The notes under the pieces: generated by a model
The model's input: the letters and a program-made list of their open reading frames with translations, nothing else
The model's database searches: none
Told to the model about the DNA's origin: nothing
Part shown: piece after piece, positions 1-12,514 of the stretch
How the letters are laid out: each line of letters begins with the position of its first letter
How positions within the stretch are numbered: the first letter of the stretch is position 1
Translations under genes and position numbers: made by a program
From: Raphanus sativus
Lineage: Eukaryota > Streptophyta > Magnoliopsida > Brassicales > Brassicaceae
Assembly (NCBI RefSeq): GCF_000801105.2
Contig: NC_079515.1
Coordinates: forward strand, 11,718,001-11,782,000
Length of the DNA stretch: 64,000 bases
Direction: 5' to 3'

Positions 1-330
1 ATGGTTGTTGTTTCTCCTCACAAATCCGGAAGAATCTCTGAAGTGGTTTCCTGCAAAACTCTTACACAACTAGATGGAATGAACTCAAGAGGATCACTGT
101 TGACAAATCACTTTAGGTCCAAACATATTTTGTATCATACACATTACAATTCACAATAAATGCTCTATGGAGAGATAGCAGAATAGGAGAAGGGTTGGTG
201 AATCATTTATGCAGTTTTCAACTTTTTGAAGGTCATTGAAGAAACAAATCAAGAATAAAGTTAAGTCTAATAAGTGTTATAGGAAGGAACAAACTGGGTG
301 ACGTTCTTTCTTACAGGTTTGGTAATAGAG
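1..330 (+). mobile_element. Possible LINE 3'-end remnant
   Basis: A weak fragment around 125-200 reads as TINALWRD and, after a one-base shift, RRRVGES. This resembles the 'IWRERN-RRHGE' stretch near the end of plant L1-type LINE ORF2 proteins. Stops and shifts occur throughout, so it is a relic at best. The identification rests on one short motif and could be chance. Confidence 0.28.
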
Positions 331-1137
331 AGTAAGTCTAGTTTTTAATGGTAATTTCTATAAACATGATGCACTTGATTTAAAGAAGTCTTTTGATGAA
401 TACAAATTTAGCATTCAAAAAACATGATGCACTTGGAAAATAACATCTCACTAGACTTTGATCTATGCGACCGCACATGTATTTATTTTCATTTTATAAG
501 TGAAATTTTGTTTTGTTAAAATGATATAACATAAGTTTATAGTTTACAGATCTTATATAATTGTTAAATATAAAATTTTACACATGATAGTTATGTTTAC
601 TACATTGAGTAATTATAATTTGTTTTTAACAGATAATTATATCACCATATTTTTATCATATAAATTTATTATATTCGATTTTTAGAGAAATTTTATTTGT
701 ATGAAAATAAGCTACCAATAATATATAAATGGAAAATTATATTTATTTATACATTATATAAATGATTATTTTATGTAGTTTTTAATTTTTATTTATTACT
801 AATAAATAATGAAAATATAACTATATAGTTTTAAAACAATATTGTATTCTGAATTTAGTAAGCGGATACCTAAATCCGTTTAGGTGGTTTTTACAAGTTA
901 TTTTACGTTCATGTAAATTATTTATTGTTTTATATTTAACATTATATCACCTTTTTATCATATTTACTGTATTAATTAATGATACACTCGTCCACATTCG
1001 AAATCTATTTTATATAAATGAACATTGAGTTTTATATAATTTTATTTGAATAAATCTAGTTACACACATAATTAATCAAAATGTCAGACATATTCTTCTG
1101 ATGTAATTATGAAAATTAATTTTCAATATTAATCTAA

Positions 1138-1168
<31 letters not shown>

Positions 1169-1875
1169 TTTTATAGATTTCAATCTGAACTATAAAGCAT
1201 ATATTTTGCTTTTATAATTATTTTAGTTAAGTATATTGTAAACTTTGACAAAATTAAAGTGTAAATGAAATGAATTCTTTAGTTTTTGTGTACGTTTACT
1301 TCAATTAATTTTAAAACTAATTTTAATAGTTCATATTAATTTATTTAACCATTGGTATTATTTGGTGTAATAATATAGTTATGCTTGTTAAACATACATA
1401 TATATATTAATATTTCCATTATTTTACTATATCATCAAAACATATTTTATAATAATTCGCATATAAACTATTTATTAATTAGAGAAATTATTTTTTTAAG
1501 AAAAACTGAAACAAAGTAAAATGGGAAAGTAGTGATTATATAATATATTTGTTACTAAATCTGTTAAAATTTAGTAGATCATATATTTATAATCTTAGAC
1601 TTGCAATGGTATATTTATTAAGTTTAAGATTTATCATGAATTTGTTGTGAAATTATTTTAGGTAATTGTAAATTAAATTAGGAAAAGACAGATAATGATT
1701 AAAGATATGATTAGTTATTATTTCAGTGGCAATGATGAGTAAATAAATTGAAGTTTTAAGGGTGAATTTTAAAGTGTATTTTTGTTTTAATAAGATAAGA
1801 TATATCATATATAAGACGAACTCATATCATAAATTTGACTTCTATTTCATCCAACCGAAATATTTTTGTTGACGG
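331..1875. other. AT-rich intergenic DNA, no gene seen
   Basis: Very AT-rich sequence with no reading frame of note. It contains a (TA)n microsatellite at about 1135-1164. No boundary of a mobile element could be fixed here. Confidence 0.6.
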
Positions 1876-3431
1876 AAGGGGTGGGCGTTCGGGTACCCGT
1901 TCGGGTTTGGATCGGGTATTTCGAATTTTCGGGTATTTCGGTATAGTAGTGTAATACCCGTTCGGGTATTTCTTTACTTCGGGTCGGGTTCGGGTATTTT
2001 TAGTTCGGGTTCGGGTATTTCAGGTCGGATTTTTGGATATTTAGATTTTGGAAAAAATATTAAATTTTTCATTTCTCAAGTTTTTTTTGTATTTAAAAAA
2101 TATAAATTTAACTTAACTGATTTTTTATTTTCTAATAATTGAATGATTAATAAATTTGAAGATAACATTTTACAAATAAAGATAATAAATTGATTATTAT
2201 TTTTAAATTTTGGATGTAACTTTTGTTAATGCAAGAAATAAAAATCTTGACATGCATTTTAAGTGAGTAAAAATTCACCTTTTTCTAATTATATGTAAGC
2301 TAGGTGTTGTTGCCCGCACATGCGGGCATACGAATATTTATTAGTTTTATATATTTTATTAAAATAGGTATGCTTATTATTGTATTAAATTTTTGAAAAA
2401 AACTAACATATAAAAATATTTTTGATTTTGAAATCTTATACTTTTGTTATCACTTATTTTTACTTATATTTTGCTCATATTTTCCATTTTTTCATTATTT
2501 ATATTTTTCATTACATATATTTTGCTTATCTATACTATTTAAACATAAACACTAAAAAAAATTCACTTACAAAAAGTAATAGTTGGATCAATATATTTAT
2601 TGTTAGATTGAAATGAAAACAATATATATTTTAATTAAAATAATATGATTAATCTAAGTTCATTTTATTTTAAAATATATTTTTAGATTTTGGATAATTA
2701 TTATTAATATTAATTTTAATAATTTATCTACTCAAAAATATTAAAATTCGTTTTTTATTTTGTGGTTAATTTATATTTTATTCATGAGGGGTATAAATGA
2801 TATTGACCACTCTAAATTTTTTATTTTACAATATATTTCTAGATTTTGGATAATTCTTATCATTATTAATTTTATTTACTTATGTAATCAAACAAAATAT
2901 ATTTTTTATTTTGTAGGTAATTTATATATATATCCTTTAAGAATATAAACAATATTAATTACTTTATTTTTTTTATTTTAAAATATATTTTTAAATTTAG
3001 GATAATTCTTATCATTATTAATTTTAATCAGTTACTTAATCATAAAATTAAAATTTGTTTATGGATAATTTATATGTTTATTCATTAAGGGTATAAACGA
3101 TATTAACCAGTCTAGCTTTTAACGTGAGAGCTCCGTTGCGAAAAATCACTTCGCAAATAATAGTATTGATTATCTAATTTTGAATAATAAAAATAAACAT
3201 TTTGAATAAAATTCAAGAAGTAAACTAGGAATATAGACCTAAGTATACATATGTTCGGTTATCTTCGGATATCCATTCGGGTTCGGGTATTACCCGTTCG
3301 GGTTCAGATATCCAATCTCTCCTAATTCAATACCCGTTCGGATATTTTGCTACTTCGGTTCAGTTTCGGTTCGGGTTTTTTCGGTCGGGTTCGGGTACGG
3401 GTTCAGATATCGGATAAAATGCCCACCCCTA
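1876..3431. mobile_element. hAT-like element with GGGTGGGC termini, interrupted by a Helitron
   Basis: The left end reads AGGGGTGGGCGTTCGGGT and the right end, reverse-complemented, reads AGGGGTGGGCATTTTATCC, giving an inverted terminus of about 10 bp. The sub-terminal DNA on both sides is dense in CGGGTTCGGGTATT-type words, as in other short elements of this window (31022-31731, 46355-47007). I could not see a convincing 8-bp target duplication, so the element is old or the ends are eroded. A Helitron (2300-3169) sits in the middle. Confidence 0.45.
2300..3169 (-). mobile_element. Non-autonomous Helitron (nested)
   Basis: On the minus strand it begins TCAATACTATTATTTGCGAA directly after an A (complement of 3170). 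It ends in a 7-bp-stem hairpin (GCCCGCA/TGCGGGC, 2312-2327), a short spacer and CTAG (2300-2303). Terminal TC, 3' hairpin and CTRR end are the Helitron signature. The base expected to be T after CTAG is C, so one flank has mutated. No Rep/helicase coding sequence is present. Confidence 0.65.
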
Positions 3432-3810
3432 TTATATTCCAAACACCAACTTATACATAATTTTCATCACTTACAAAACATATTTTTCTATGACGCAAAT
3501 ACATGATAATATTTTTTTAAATTATACAGGGATATTCTAGTTCCACATAAGTGGTCTAGACTACTCATGTATTGCTACGTATCGATTATATATCCATAGC
3601 GATGCTGAAATGTTAATTTCCCAGTGACCGGTACTCAAAAATAATTTTCTATAGCAAGTAGACTACAAAATCTATCTTAATAAATAACCATACTAAGTTA
3701 ATAATTACATGATTTTGATATGTTTGCGAACGTTCCATTTTTTGATGACCCTGATAACCGGATTTCTTTAAAAGAGATCTAAATAACATATAATAACTGT
3801 TTACCCAAGT

Positions 3811-4430
3811 TAAGCAGGAGAATCCGTCGAAGGCATTCAGAGAAGCTATTTTTTATTTTATTTTAAACGACGGTAGCCGCAACTCAAACCTAGGTGGTGA
3901 ACTCACAGCCGTGGACCATTTATCACTAGGCCACAAGCGGCCAGTTAAGTTCTCTTAATTCAATGGTTTAACTAATATATAGTCCATTAAACTTCTACAT
4001 CAAATCATTTGTGTTAAAAAAAAAATATGCATAGTTTATAATAAGGATGGACAAAAAACGAACTGAACTAAACTAAATTAAGTAATATTTTCATAGTTCA
4101 TAGTATATCAACCCAAATATTTGGTTTAGCCTGATGACTTCAACCGAAGCTAAGCCAGAGAGTCTGCAAAAGACATCCAGGAGACTGTCTTTTTCACCTC
4201 ATTTAAACCGACGGTGTTCAGGACTCAAACCTAAGTGGTGAAATTCACAGCCGTGAGCCTTTTATCACTAGGTCGCAAATGTCTGTTAAGTTTCCTTAAT
4301 TCAATGGTTTAACTAATAGTCCATTAATACTTCTACTTTAAACATATTTGCGTTAAAATTTTTATGTAATATTTTCATAGTAGTTTGTAATAAAGATGGA
4401 CAAAAAAATGGAACTGAACTAAACTGACCC
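3811..4430 (-). repeat. Tandem duplication (about 340 bp unit) containing a SINE-like sequence
   Basis: Two diverged copies start at about 3811 and 4151 and run to about 4075 and 4425. On the minus strand each has a tRNA-promoter-like order: a box-A-like GGCCTAGTGATAAATGG (in copy 1), then about 40 bp on a box-B-like GGTTTGAGTCC (in copy 2). Such paired boxes are typical of tRNA-derived plant SINEs. Both copies share flanking DNA beyond the SINE part, so the repeat arose by tandem duplication, not two insertions. No SINE family was assigned. Confidence 0.5.
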
Positions 4431-6540
4431 GACCAAACCCAAAATAATCCAAACCAATATATATGTTTAAACTATTTGGTTCAAGATTTTATCAACTCAA
4501 ATATCTTGTTTAATCTGGTTTTAAACTGAACTGAATCGAAAAAATGAAATACTTTTAATTAGATTAATTAAATATACTAATAATATTAAGATTTGATATA
4601 TTTAACAATTTAACATAAGCAACGAAACATAACTTTATATATTGTATTTCTAAATAAATAGAATAAGCAGAACTAAAAAATATGAATATCATATATCAAC
4701 ATTAAAACCAAAAAGTTACTTAGGATATTTATATTAGTTTTCAAAATAATAACATAAATTATTGGGTTACATCTTTTATATTTTTATTGTGATGTTTAGC
4801 TTCACGTTTAAATATTCCGACTGGTGATTTTTTTTAACATGATGAACGAATAGAAAATGATAGGGAATGATTTTGTTCTATATTTCTCTAACAAAAAATA
4901 AATGACGAGGAATAAGAAAAATAAATTATTCCTTGTGAATAATGATTTTAGATATAATAAGGAATTCAATGTTCCCTTGGTTCTTTGATCACCATTCAAA
5001 GGCGAAGAAAATAATTATTTAATGTCAAATGATGATTTTTTTATGTTTTTGTAAATCAATATTATTAAACCTGAAATATATTTTGCTAGTAACATGAATA
5101 GTAGATTAAATTACTTCTTTTTATTTACAGATTTTGCTATTCTATTTAAAATCAATTTAAGTTAATTAATTACAACAATTGTTTTTTTATGGTGAAAATA
5201 AAAATACAAAATGAAATATATATATTACATATTATATAAAACAATTTTAAATATAGTATTACCTTATTTGTTAGTCAAATATATAAATTCTTAGAGTTCA
5301 ATTTAAAAAAAACAAAATATCATAAAATTAATTATAATTCATAGAAAACTAATACAAAAATTAAAAATTTTAGTATGTTGTTTCATTTTAAAATAAATTA
5401 GCAAGAAAAATATTAATATATGAATAGTAAAATCAAATTAAATTGCATCAAGTTATAAATTTTTTAGTATAATATTATGTACAAATAAAAAAATTATTAT
5501 TAAACATCTATATTATAACATAATATATTCTACTCTATATGTAAATTACAAAACAAAAATATACATTGCATAAAATTAGTTGTTTATGAGTTTACATTGA
5601 ACACAAGTTAAATCAAACATTTGCGTGGGGCGCAGATCAAGTTCTTATTATATTTTTATAACAGAAGTAAAATAGAACTAAAAAATCAAAACTGAATAAA
5701 CACAAAAACAAAACCAAATTACAAAAACAAAATCAAATTAAACTAAACCAACTATAAACTGAATCTAATACAAACCAAATCAAACTAAAACCGAACCAAA
5801 CCAAACACAAACCAATCCAAACTAATTTGGGTTGACTTTGTTTAAAATTTTCTTAGACCTAAATAAACAAAACCAAACTGAATCCAAACCGAATCTGTTT
5901 ATGTTTGCATATTACCTTCCATCTTTTCTTGTAATTTTATCATTCAGTTGTTTAAATAATTTTTTTTTAAATTTTAATACTATTATTTTTTACTTAATAT
6001 ATATACATGTTCGAAATATAAAATTCACCATGTCTTAGGATTTGCTTGCTTCCCTCCCACTAAGTAACATTGCAACTTCACGACTGAGTCCTCCTTCCCT
6101 TTCTCTCAAAAATGTCTTTCCTAATTCAACTTGATCTAATCGTTCTTTTCTTTAATCATTTCCCGAAGGCACAATCTCTAGATTGATTTCTTTCTCTGTG
6201 TTTTTTTTTGGGTTCACGCGCCCACATGCGTCTTTCTCGTGTCTGATCTAGATTTAGATCACAAGAATCTCTCTCTCTCTCCTATGAACCGAAAGAAAAA
6301 AAAAAACAATACAGAAGACACGAACTTAGAGTAGACAATGCTTCAAGCTACGGAGTAAGACATCAATTATCTTTCTTGCGAAGCAAGTTAAAAAGGTTAG
6401 AAACTTCCATATAAAGTCAGATTCTCTTTCTTTCCGTTGATTCCAATTAGGGTTTAAAACTTTCTCAAGAAAGGCATTAGGTTGAACCGTTCTAGTTTGA
6501 CTTCAAATCAAGAAACTTAGGTTTACATTTTGATCCAGGT
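4431..6540. other. AT-rich intergenic DNA and 5' region of the ankyrin gene
   Basis: 4431-6000 is AT-rich, with an AACCAAA/AACCGAA-rich patch at 5690-5830 of degraded transposon type and no supported gene. 6050-6540 turns pyrimidine-rich (CTCTCTCTCTC at about 6270) and is the likely promoter and 5' UTR of the ankyrin gene. An intron within the 5' UTR ending at the AG at about 6538 is possible but unproven. Confidence 0.5.
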
Positions 6541-6559
6541 TAGGTTTGTTGATCTGAAA

Positions 6560-8449
6560 ATGGAGGGCATTGATGTTTCCAAGTACACACACAGCTCAGT
6601 GCACAGAGCCGTTGCTTCAAGAGACCACTCGACTCTCAGATCAATCCTCTCTTCTCTCCCAAAGCCACGAGACCCTTCCGAGATCCAATCAGAAGCAGAC
6701 TCCTTATCCGAGGAAGCTACATCCGAGGCCATCTCCTCCGTCATCGACAGAAGAGACGTGCTGCGCCGCGACACGCCTCTTCATCTAGCAGTGAAGCTCT
6801 GCGATGCAGCAGCAGCCGAGATGCTGATGCTTGCCGGAGCTGACTGGACTTTGCAGAACGAAGACGGCTGGAACGCGTTGCAGGAAGCCGTCTGCGGTAG
6901 ACAAGAGTCTATCGCGATGATCATCGTGCGTCATTACCAGCCTCTGGCTTGGGCTAAATGGTGCAGGAGGCTGCCTCGTTTGGTAGCAACGATGAGGAAG
7001 ATGAAAGACTTTTACTTGGAGATGAGTTTTCACTTCGAGAGCTCTGTCGTGCCTTTTGTCTCGAAAGTTGCTCCTTCTGATACTTACAAGGTGTGGAAAG
7101 TGGGGTCGAATCTGAGAGCGGATATGACTATGGCTGGGTTCGACGGTTTCAAGATCCAGAGGTCTGATCAGAGTATATTGTTTCTCGGTGATGGGTCTGA
7201 AGATGGGAGAGTTCCTCGTGGGTCGCTCTACATAGTAAACCATAAGGATAAAGAAGTGATGAATGCGTTGGACGGTGCGTCTAGCGTTGCCTCGGATGAA
7301 GATGTTAAGAAAGAAGTGGGTGCGATGTGTAGAAGCAATATTTTTAGGCCGGGGATCGATGTGACGGAAGCTGTTTTGAACCCGCAGATGAATTGGAGGA
7401 GGCAGGAGAAGAGTGAGATGGTTGGTCCTTGGAAAGCTAAGGTCTATGAGATGAACAATGTTGTTGTTAGTATCAAGTCTAGGAAGGTTCCTGGTTCATG
7501 TGGGGATGATGATCTCTGCGATGTGTTAACGGATGAAGAGCAGAAGCAACTAGAGGCTGCTCTTAAGCTGGATTTGCCAGAGTTCCCAAATGTTGATAGT
7601 GAGAATGGTTTTGTCGTGGATTCTAGTCCGTCTCACAAGAAGAAAGGGTGGTTAGGTGGTTGGAGGAAGAAAGAGACTAAGCAGGAGGAGAAGGAAATTA
7701 AGTATGCGCCTGCGAGAAGCTCTCTATGTGTGAATGAGAAGGTAAGCGATCTTCTAGGAGACAGTAATCAGATAAAACCAGGAAGACATTCTGTAGATAA
7801 TGAGCATACTAGGAAGCCAAGAGTCATGTCATCGAGTAAGAGTAGTCAGCAAGAGAGCGAATACAAGAAAGGTTTACGTCCTGTGCTCTGGCTGTCTACA
7901 AACTTCCCGTTACAGACGGAAGAGCTGCTTCCTTTGCTTGACATACTCGCAAACAAAGTCAAGGCGATTCGTCGTCTCAGGGAGCTTCTTACCACAAAGC
8001 TTCCAACAGGAACATTTCCAGTAAAGGTATAAAACGTTTAAGAGTTAATGATCTTTATAATGTGATCAGTTTTTTTAATTGAGATTGTTTTTGTAAAAAT
8101 GTAGGTAGCTATTCCAGTGGTACCGACGATAAAAGTGCTAGTTACATTCACAAAGTTTGAAGAAGTTGATCCTGCAGATGAGTTTAAGACACCTCCCTCA
8201 AGTCCTACTTCTTCTTCTTCTGGCTATGAGAGTCCAGCTGAGTCCACCAACGCATCATCGTCCTCGTCGTGGTTTCGTCGAGCAAGGTCGAAAAAAGATG
8301 ATGGTTCGTGCAGAAAGTCTCAGACTTTGCAAGACCCCTTTGCTATCCCGGTAGGGTATACGTGGGTCAGTGCTGAATCAAAGAAAAAGAAACCTGAGAC
8401 GCAGAAAGTCAAAAAGGTGGGTAAAAAGACGGAGCAAGTTAATAGCTAA
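6560..8449 (+). CDS. Ankyrin repeat / GPCR-chaperone (ANKRD13-type) protein, At3g24210-like
   Basis: Two exons: 6560-8026 and 8105-8449, with a 78-bp GT-AG intron in phase 0; the product is 603 aa. I chose the ATG at 6560 (MEGIDVSKYTHSSVHRAV) over an in-frame ATG at 6530 because the ankyrin family starts there. Residues about 75-140 form two ankyrin repeats (TPLHLAVKLCDAAAAEMLML; DGWNALQEAVCGRQESIAMI). They are followed by the GPCR-chaperone domain (WCRRLPRLVATMRKMKDFYL; KVWKVGSNLRADMTMAGFDG). Lysine-rich and serine-rich linkers lie near residues 370-450 and again at the C terminus. In animals ANKRD13 proteins bind ubiquitinated receptors; the plant role is not established. The gene is intact and first in the block colinear with Arabidopsis chromosome 3. 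Confidence 0.9.
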
Positions 8450-8876
8450 AATCACTATAATACTAACCTACTATACTACTACTACACAGATTGGTCATGA
8501 AGAAAGGGTTATTCTTTTTTTTTTTTGGTTTATAGTGACTCTTACTTGCAATCAGGAAAGAGAAAGGCAAGAACATTCTGATGGAGATGCGATTTGATTC
8601 AACTTTTGATTCTATCTTCGTTGTTATTCTTTTGTAACATAACTCATAAAAATTTGCGATGATTCTGGTTTCTGTTTGATGTAATAACATTCGTTCGGCT
8701 TCTTTTACATTTTTTTTTCTTTCTTTTTCTCTCATTGATGTTCAGTTTGAATTGGCTAGTTTGGTATCAAGTTGTTCTGATATAGATGTTTAAGATCCTA
8801 TGTTTAAGCTAAAGTTTGTTCAGAAATCCTCAGTTTGTATTGAAAAACTAGAAAGCTGACTAATATCAAAAACAAA

Positions 8877-10272
8877 GGGAAAATTGCATAAAAAACCCTC
8901 AAAGTGTTGCTTAATAGCACTTTAAACCTTGAAATTTTTTCACTAACAATTTTAAACTTCAAAGTGACATTTGTATAATTAAAAAACTTTCAAAGCAAAA
9001 CGTTAACCGTGTTCAGCAGGTAATTTTTCAAAAATAATTATCTAATTAATAAAATAAACAAAATAAATAAATAAATTTCCAAAATAAATAAAATTGAAAC
9101 TTTTGATAAAATTTACAAAAATGAAAAAAATAAAAAAAAATAAATTAAATTTTAGGAAATAAAATAAATATTTTTAAAATTAAATAATTTTCAAAAATAT
9201 TACTAAAATAACAATAAAAAAATAATAATAAAAAGATAAAATTTAAATAGAGAAGAACTAAATAAAAAGTTCAAACTTTTTTTAAAAAAATGAAAAATAG
9301 AAAATTCAAAATTCACTAGTGACGATGATGGTTTCTTACATAACCATTAACAATGACGATAAGAGCCATTTCTCCAATGATAATTTCCAGCATCATCGCT
9401 GAAAATGACAAAAAAAAATATTTTTCAAACTTTTGAATTTTTTTTTGAAATATATGAATTTTTTATTTTTATGTTTTTAATTTGATCTCATTTATTTTTG
9501 ATTTTTTTAATTTTCTAAATATTAATTAATTTTCTTATTTTTTTCTAATTTTCTGATTTTTTATTTAATTTATGAGTTTTTATTAAATTTTACGAATTTT
9601 GTTTAATTTTCTGATTTTTATTTATTTTTTTATTATTTTACTAATTAAGTAATATTTTAAATAATATTATTCAATAAGTAAAATAAACAAAAAAATCAGA
9701 AAATTAAACACAAATCGTAAAATTTAATAAAAAATCATAAGTTAAATAAAAATCAGAAACCATCGTTGTCACTAGTGATATATTTAAATTTGTTATTTTC
9801 CACGATGATAAGATATATTTTTTGAAAAAAATATTATAATTAAAAAAAACTATTCTGAAATTTGAATTTTCTATTTTTTTTTTTTAAAATGAGTTCTTCT
9901 CTATTTAAATTTAATCTTATTTATTATTAAAATTTAGTTATTTTTATTTTGTTAAAATTTTAGAAAATAATTTAATTTTCTAAGATTTAGTTTAATTTTT
10001 TATTATGTTTTCACTTTTGTGAATTTTATTAAAAGTTTTGATTTCTATTTATTATTTGAATTTATTTATTTATTTATTTTTTTCATTTTATTAATTAAAT
10101 AGTTATTTCTGAAAAATTACCTACTGAACATATTAATTTTTTGCTTTGGAGGTTTTTTTATGATACAAAAGTCACTTTAAAAGTTAAAAGTGTTAGTAAA
10201 AAAACTTTAATGTTTAAAGTGCTAGTTATGGACACTTTGAGGGTTTTTAGGGTTTTTTATGCGATTTTCCCC
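8877..10272. mobile_element. Non-autonomous MULE with long terminal inverted repeats
   Basis: The left end GGGAAAATTGCATAAAAAACC and the reverse complement of the right end GGGGAAAATCGCATAAAAAACC start inverted arms that match with indels for roughly 450-500 bp each. They meet again at CACTAGTGACGATGATGG (about 9313) and its counterpart at about 9750-9775. A perfect 9-bp target duplication AAAAACAAA flanks the element (8868-8876 and 10273-10281). Long arms and 9-bp duplications identify the Mutator superfamily. No transposase reading frame is present, so it would need a helper. It lies just downstream of the ankyrin gene. Confidence 0.88.
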
Positions 10273-10440
10273 AAAAACAAATGTCATATCGTATTTAATT
10301 CGGTTTAAATTTTATTTCGGTTCAGTTCCTTTAATGAATTAGATTCGGTTTGCTCGGTTCAGAATAATTTGCAGCGTGGAAAATTTTGGATGACATAAAG
10401 AAGAGTAAAGTGCTCAGGTACTCTTAATGAGGCAAAAAGT

Positions 10441-10493
10441 GATCTGACATACTCTCACGTGATCTGACATACTCTTACGTGATCTGATACTCT
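10441..10493 (+). repeat. Three tandem GATCTGACATACTC repeats in the left terminus
   Basis: GATCTGACATACTC occurs at 10441 and 10461 and as a shortened GATCTGATACTC at 10481, with a 20-bp period. ACGTG lies between units, once as a full CACGTG palindrome. One unit of this type also occurs in the opposite terminus (16595-16608). Repeated sub-terminal blocks are common transposase-binding sites in Mutator elements; that role is inference. Confidence 0.7.
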
Positions 10494-11117
10494 TGTGGAG
10501 TGTGGTTGATTTCGAAAATACCCCTGACCGATTTAATGAAAATAATATATTCATAACTCAAATTCTCTCTCTTCTCTCTCCTCCTCCTCCCTCCGATAAT
10601 CATCGGGAGGAACTACTCAATTGGCGTTCAGTCGTCGTCGAGTCTTCTTCTCCACTCCTCCGTCCTTATTCTTCCCCGCTATCATCGAATTGCGATCTCG
10701 TTACAGGGTATGTATCTCAAATCGTCGTTAAAACCAATGTATAGAATCCACCATAGACGAACTCATTATTCGCAGGGATTCCGATTAGATAGTAGATTCG
10801 TATTTGTGTATGAACTAGTCGATGATCGGAAAGTTTGAATGGTCTGTTTATTAGGGAATTCGATAATCAACAACTGTATAATTGAATGTCGGGAATCAAA
10901 GCTGATTACAATTTGGTTTTGAATTGAAGACTCGACTCGAAATTTTGGTAGTTGTAAATGAAAAATTCTTATTCTTTTGGGTAAACTAATCGAGGATCGG
11001 AGATGAATGATTAAATGAATACTCTGATTGAATGTCGGGAATAAAAAGACGATTCAATCAAAGAAGATTAGACATTCAGTGATTACTAATTGATTACTGA
11101 CACAGCTGTGTAACATA

Positions 11118-11224
11118 GTATAACGAAGTATAACTTTAATGGTATAACTGTGTAACCAAGTAAAACGTTAACGGTATAATTGAATAACAAAATATAACTT
11201 TAATGGTATAACTGTGTAACCAAG
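11118..11224 (+). repeat. GTATAAC motif array
   Basis: Exact GTATAAC at 11118, 11128, 11142 and 11206 lies inside a decayed tandem repeat whose clearest pair is ACTTTAATGGTATAACTGTG (about 11132-11151 and 11196-11215). Further exact copies occur outside this array at 11910, 12193 and 12224. The array lies in the inferred 5' UTR intron of the next ORF. Confidence 0.75.
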
Positions 11225-11250
11225 GGGTTAATTTTTTTTTATTGCAGACA

Positions 11251-11751
11251 ATGTGTACTTTTTCGACGAACATACACTTTGATTATGATGGACATTATTC
11301 GAAAGATGGACATGATTATGAATGGATTCCAGCCGATGCTCGTTTGTATGCTATATCCTGTAAGACATCATCATTGGAGGAGATCACTTATTTGTTGTTG
11401 AAGGAGAGGATATGCATGAAGATGAGAATATATCCGTTTACGAAGAGGCTCAATTTGGATTACATTCCATTGGTAGTGGAACCTAAGAGGCAATCGTATA
11501 TTTTGGATGATGAAGATGTGTATGTTTATCTAACATCAGTGGATAGAGAGCAAAAAAGAAGTATTATGCATGTGGAGGACATCGAAGAATTGCAAATAGT
11601 TCAAATAACTGAGCAACGGTCGAGAGTTGGAGAGAACTCTTGTAATAGGAATTTTTGTGAGCGTGAGAGTGGATATGGGGAAGAAGAGAATGTGGGCACT
11701 GATTTACACGATGAACATCCCCACCAGAAACAGAAGAAGAGTAGGTTGTAA
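11251..11751 (+). CDS. MULE transposase N-terminal-like protein (isolated domain)
   Basis: A 166-aa ORF starting with the ATG three bases after an acceptor (ATTGCAG, 11241-11247). A 5' UTR intron from about 10707 is likely, since the CT-rich leader ends ACAGGGTATGTAT. The layout resembles the N-terminal region of plant MuDR-type transposases: a start with DYDGHYSKDGHDYEWIPADA, then a 'TSSLEEITYLLLKE' helix, a 'LDYIPLVVEP' strand and an 'ILDDEDVYVYL' segment. The transposase catalytic domain, zinc knuckle and SWIM finger that normally follow are absent, and the ORF ends in a basic tail (HPHQKQKKSRL). It may be a trimmed transposase or a domesticated fragment. The family call rests on pattern resemblance only. 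Confidence 0.5.
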   Translation: MCTFSTNIHFDYDGHYSKDGHDYEWIPADARLYAISCKTSSLEEITYLLLKERICMKMRIYPFTKRLNLDYIPLVVEPKRQSYILDDEDVYVYLTSVDREQKRSIMHVEDIEELQIVQITEQRSRVGENSCNRNFCERESGYGEEENVGTDLHDEHPHQKQKKSRL

Positions 11752-12514
11752 ACCTTTTGTTTCGGTGTTTCAGTTTTGATGTGGATTAGGTTGTAAGCCT
11801 TTTCACTTTCAGTTTTGGTGTTTTTATCGCATGGGATCGTTGTGGAGTTGACTCGATTTTTTTTATATTTGTATGTTGTATGACTAAGTGAAACTTGTTT
11901 TCTTTACTAGTATAACTACGATAGGTAAACTGAGTAATATGATTGTAAATTCTAAACTTTTGAATTTTATAAGTCATGGAGGTAATAAGACTGTATTACT
12001 GATATGTTAATTATGATTTAATCGGAATTATTAAAATTCCATATGTAGCAATCATATAAGAAATATAATGTGTTATCATAGCTTTATCGCTAAAACTGAC
12101 CTTGTTAAATTTGATAACTCTCTGTGGCACGAAATCAAGTTTATGTTTACATGATCGTATGAGAAATGCACAAAGGAAATATAATTGCATTGGTATAACC
12201 ATAAAATCATTAATCAAAGTAGAGTATAACCAAGATAAATGGAAATAATTAAAAAGTACAACTTTGATGCTTTATGTAAAAATGAGTACTTGGTGAAACT
12301 TAGACCATGAAAAATCCTGTGATAATTTTCCCACCCAGCTCTGCGAATTTTGAATTTCCCTCTTCCCAATTTGCTAAAATCCCAAAATCGTATTAAAGAC
12401 TTTTATTATATTTTCCCCATTTCTATCTTTAATTTTCTCTCTCTTCCATCTCTCTTCTGCTCAATCGAATAATCGTCTCTTTTCCCTCTGATTCCCTCTC
12501 CGTCAGATAAGAAA
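11752..12514. other. Non-coding spacer inside the composite element, with motif copies
   Basis: No reading frame is supported. It has AAGTGAAAC at 11886 and GTATAAC at 11910, 12193 and 12224. The last 100 bp is a CT-rich leader (CTCTCTCTTCC) for the GRF gene. Confidence 0.6.

Noticed and set aside
5600..5660. Hairpin TGCGTGGGGCGCA followed by GATCAAGTTCTTA, like a Helitron 3' end
   Set aside because: The CTRR terminus is absent (CTTA) and no matching TC start was found; at most a very old relic.
6523..7243. Minus-strand reading frames across the ankyrin exon
   Set aside because: Shadows of the real plus-strand coding exon; no plausible protein pattern.
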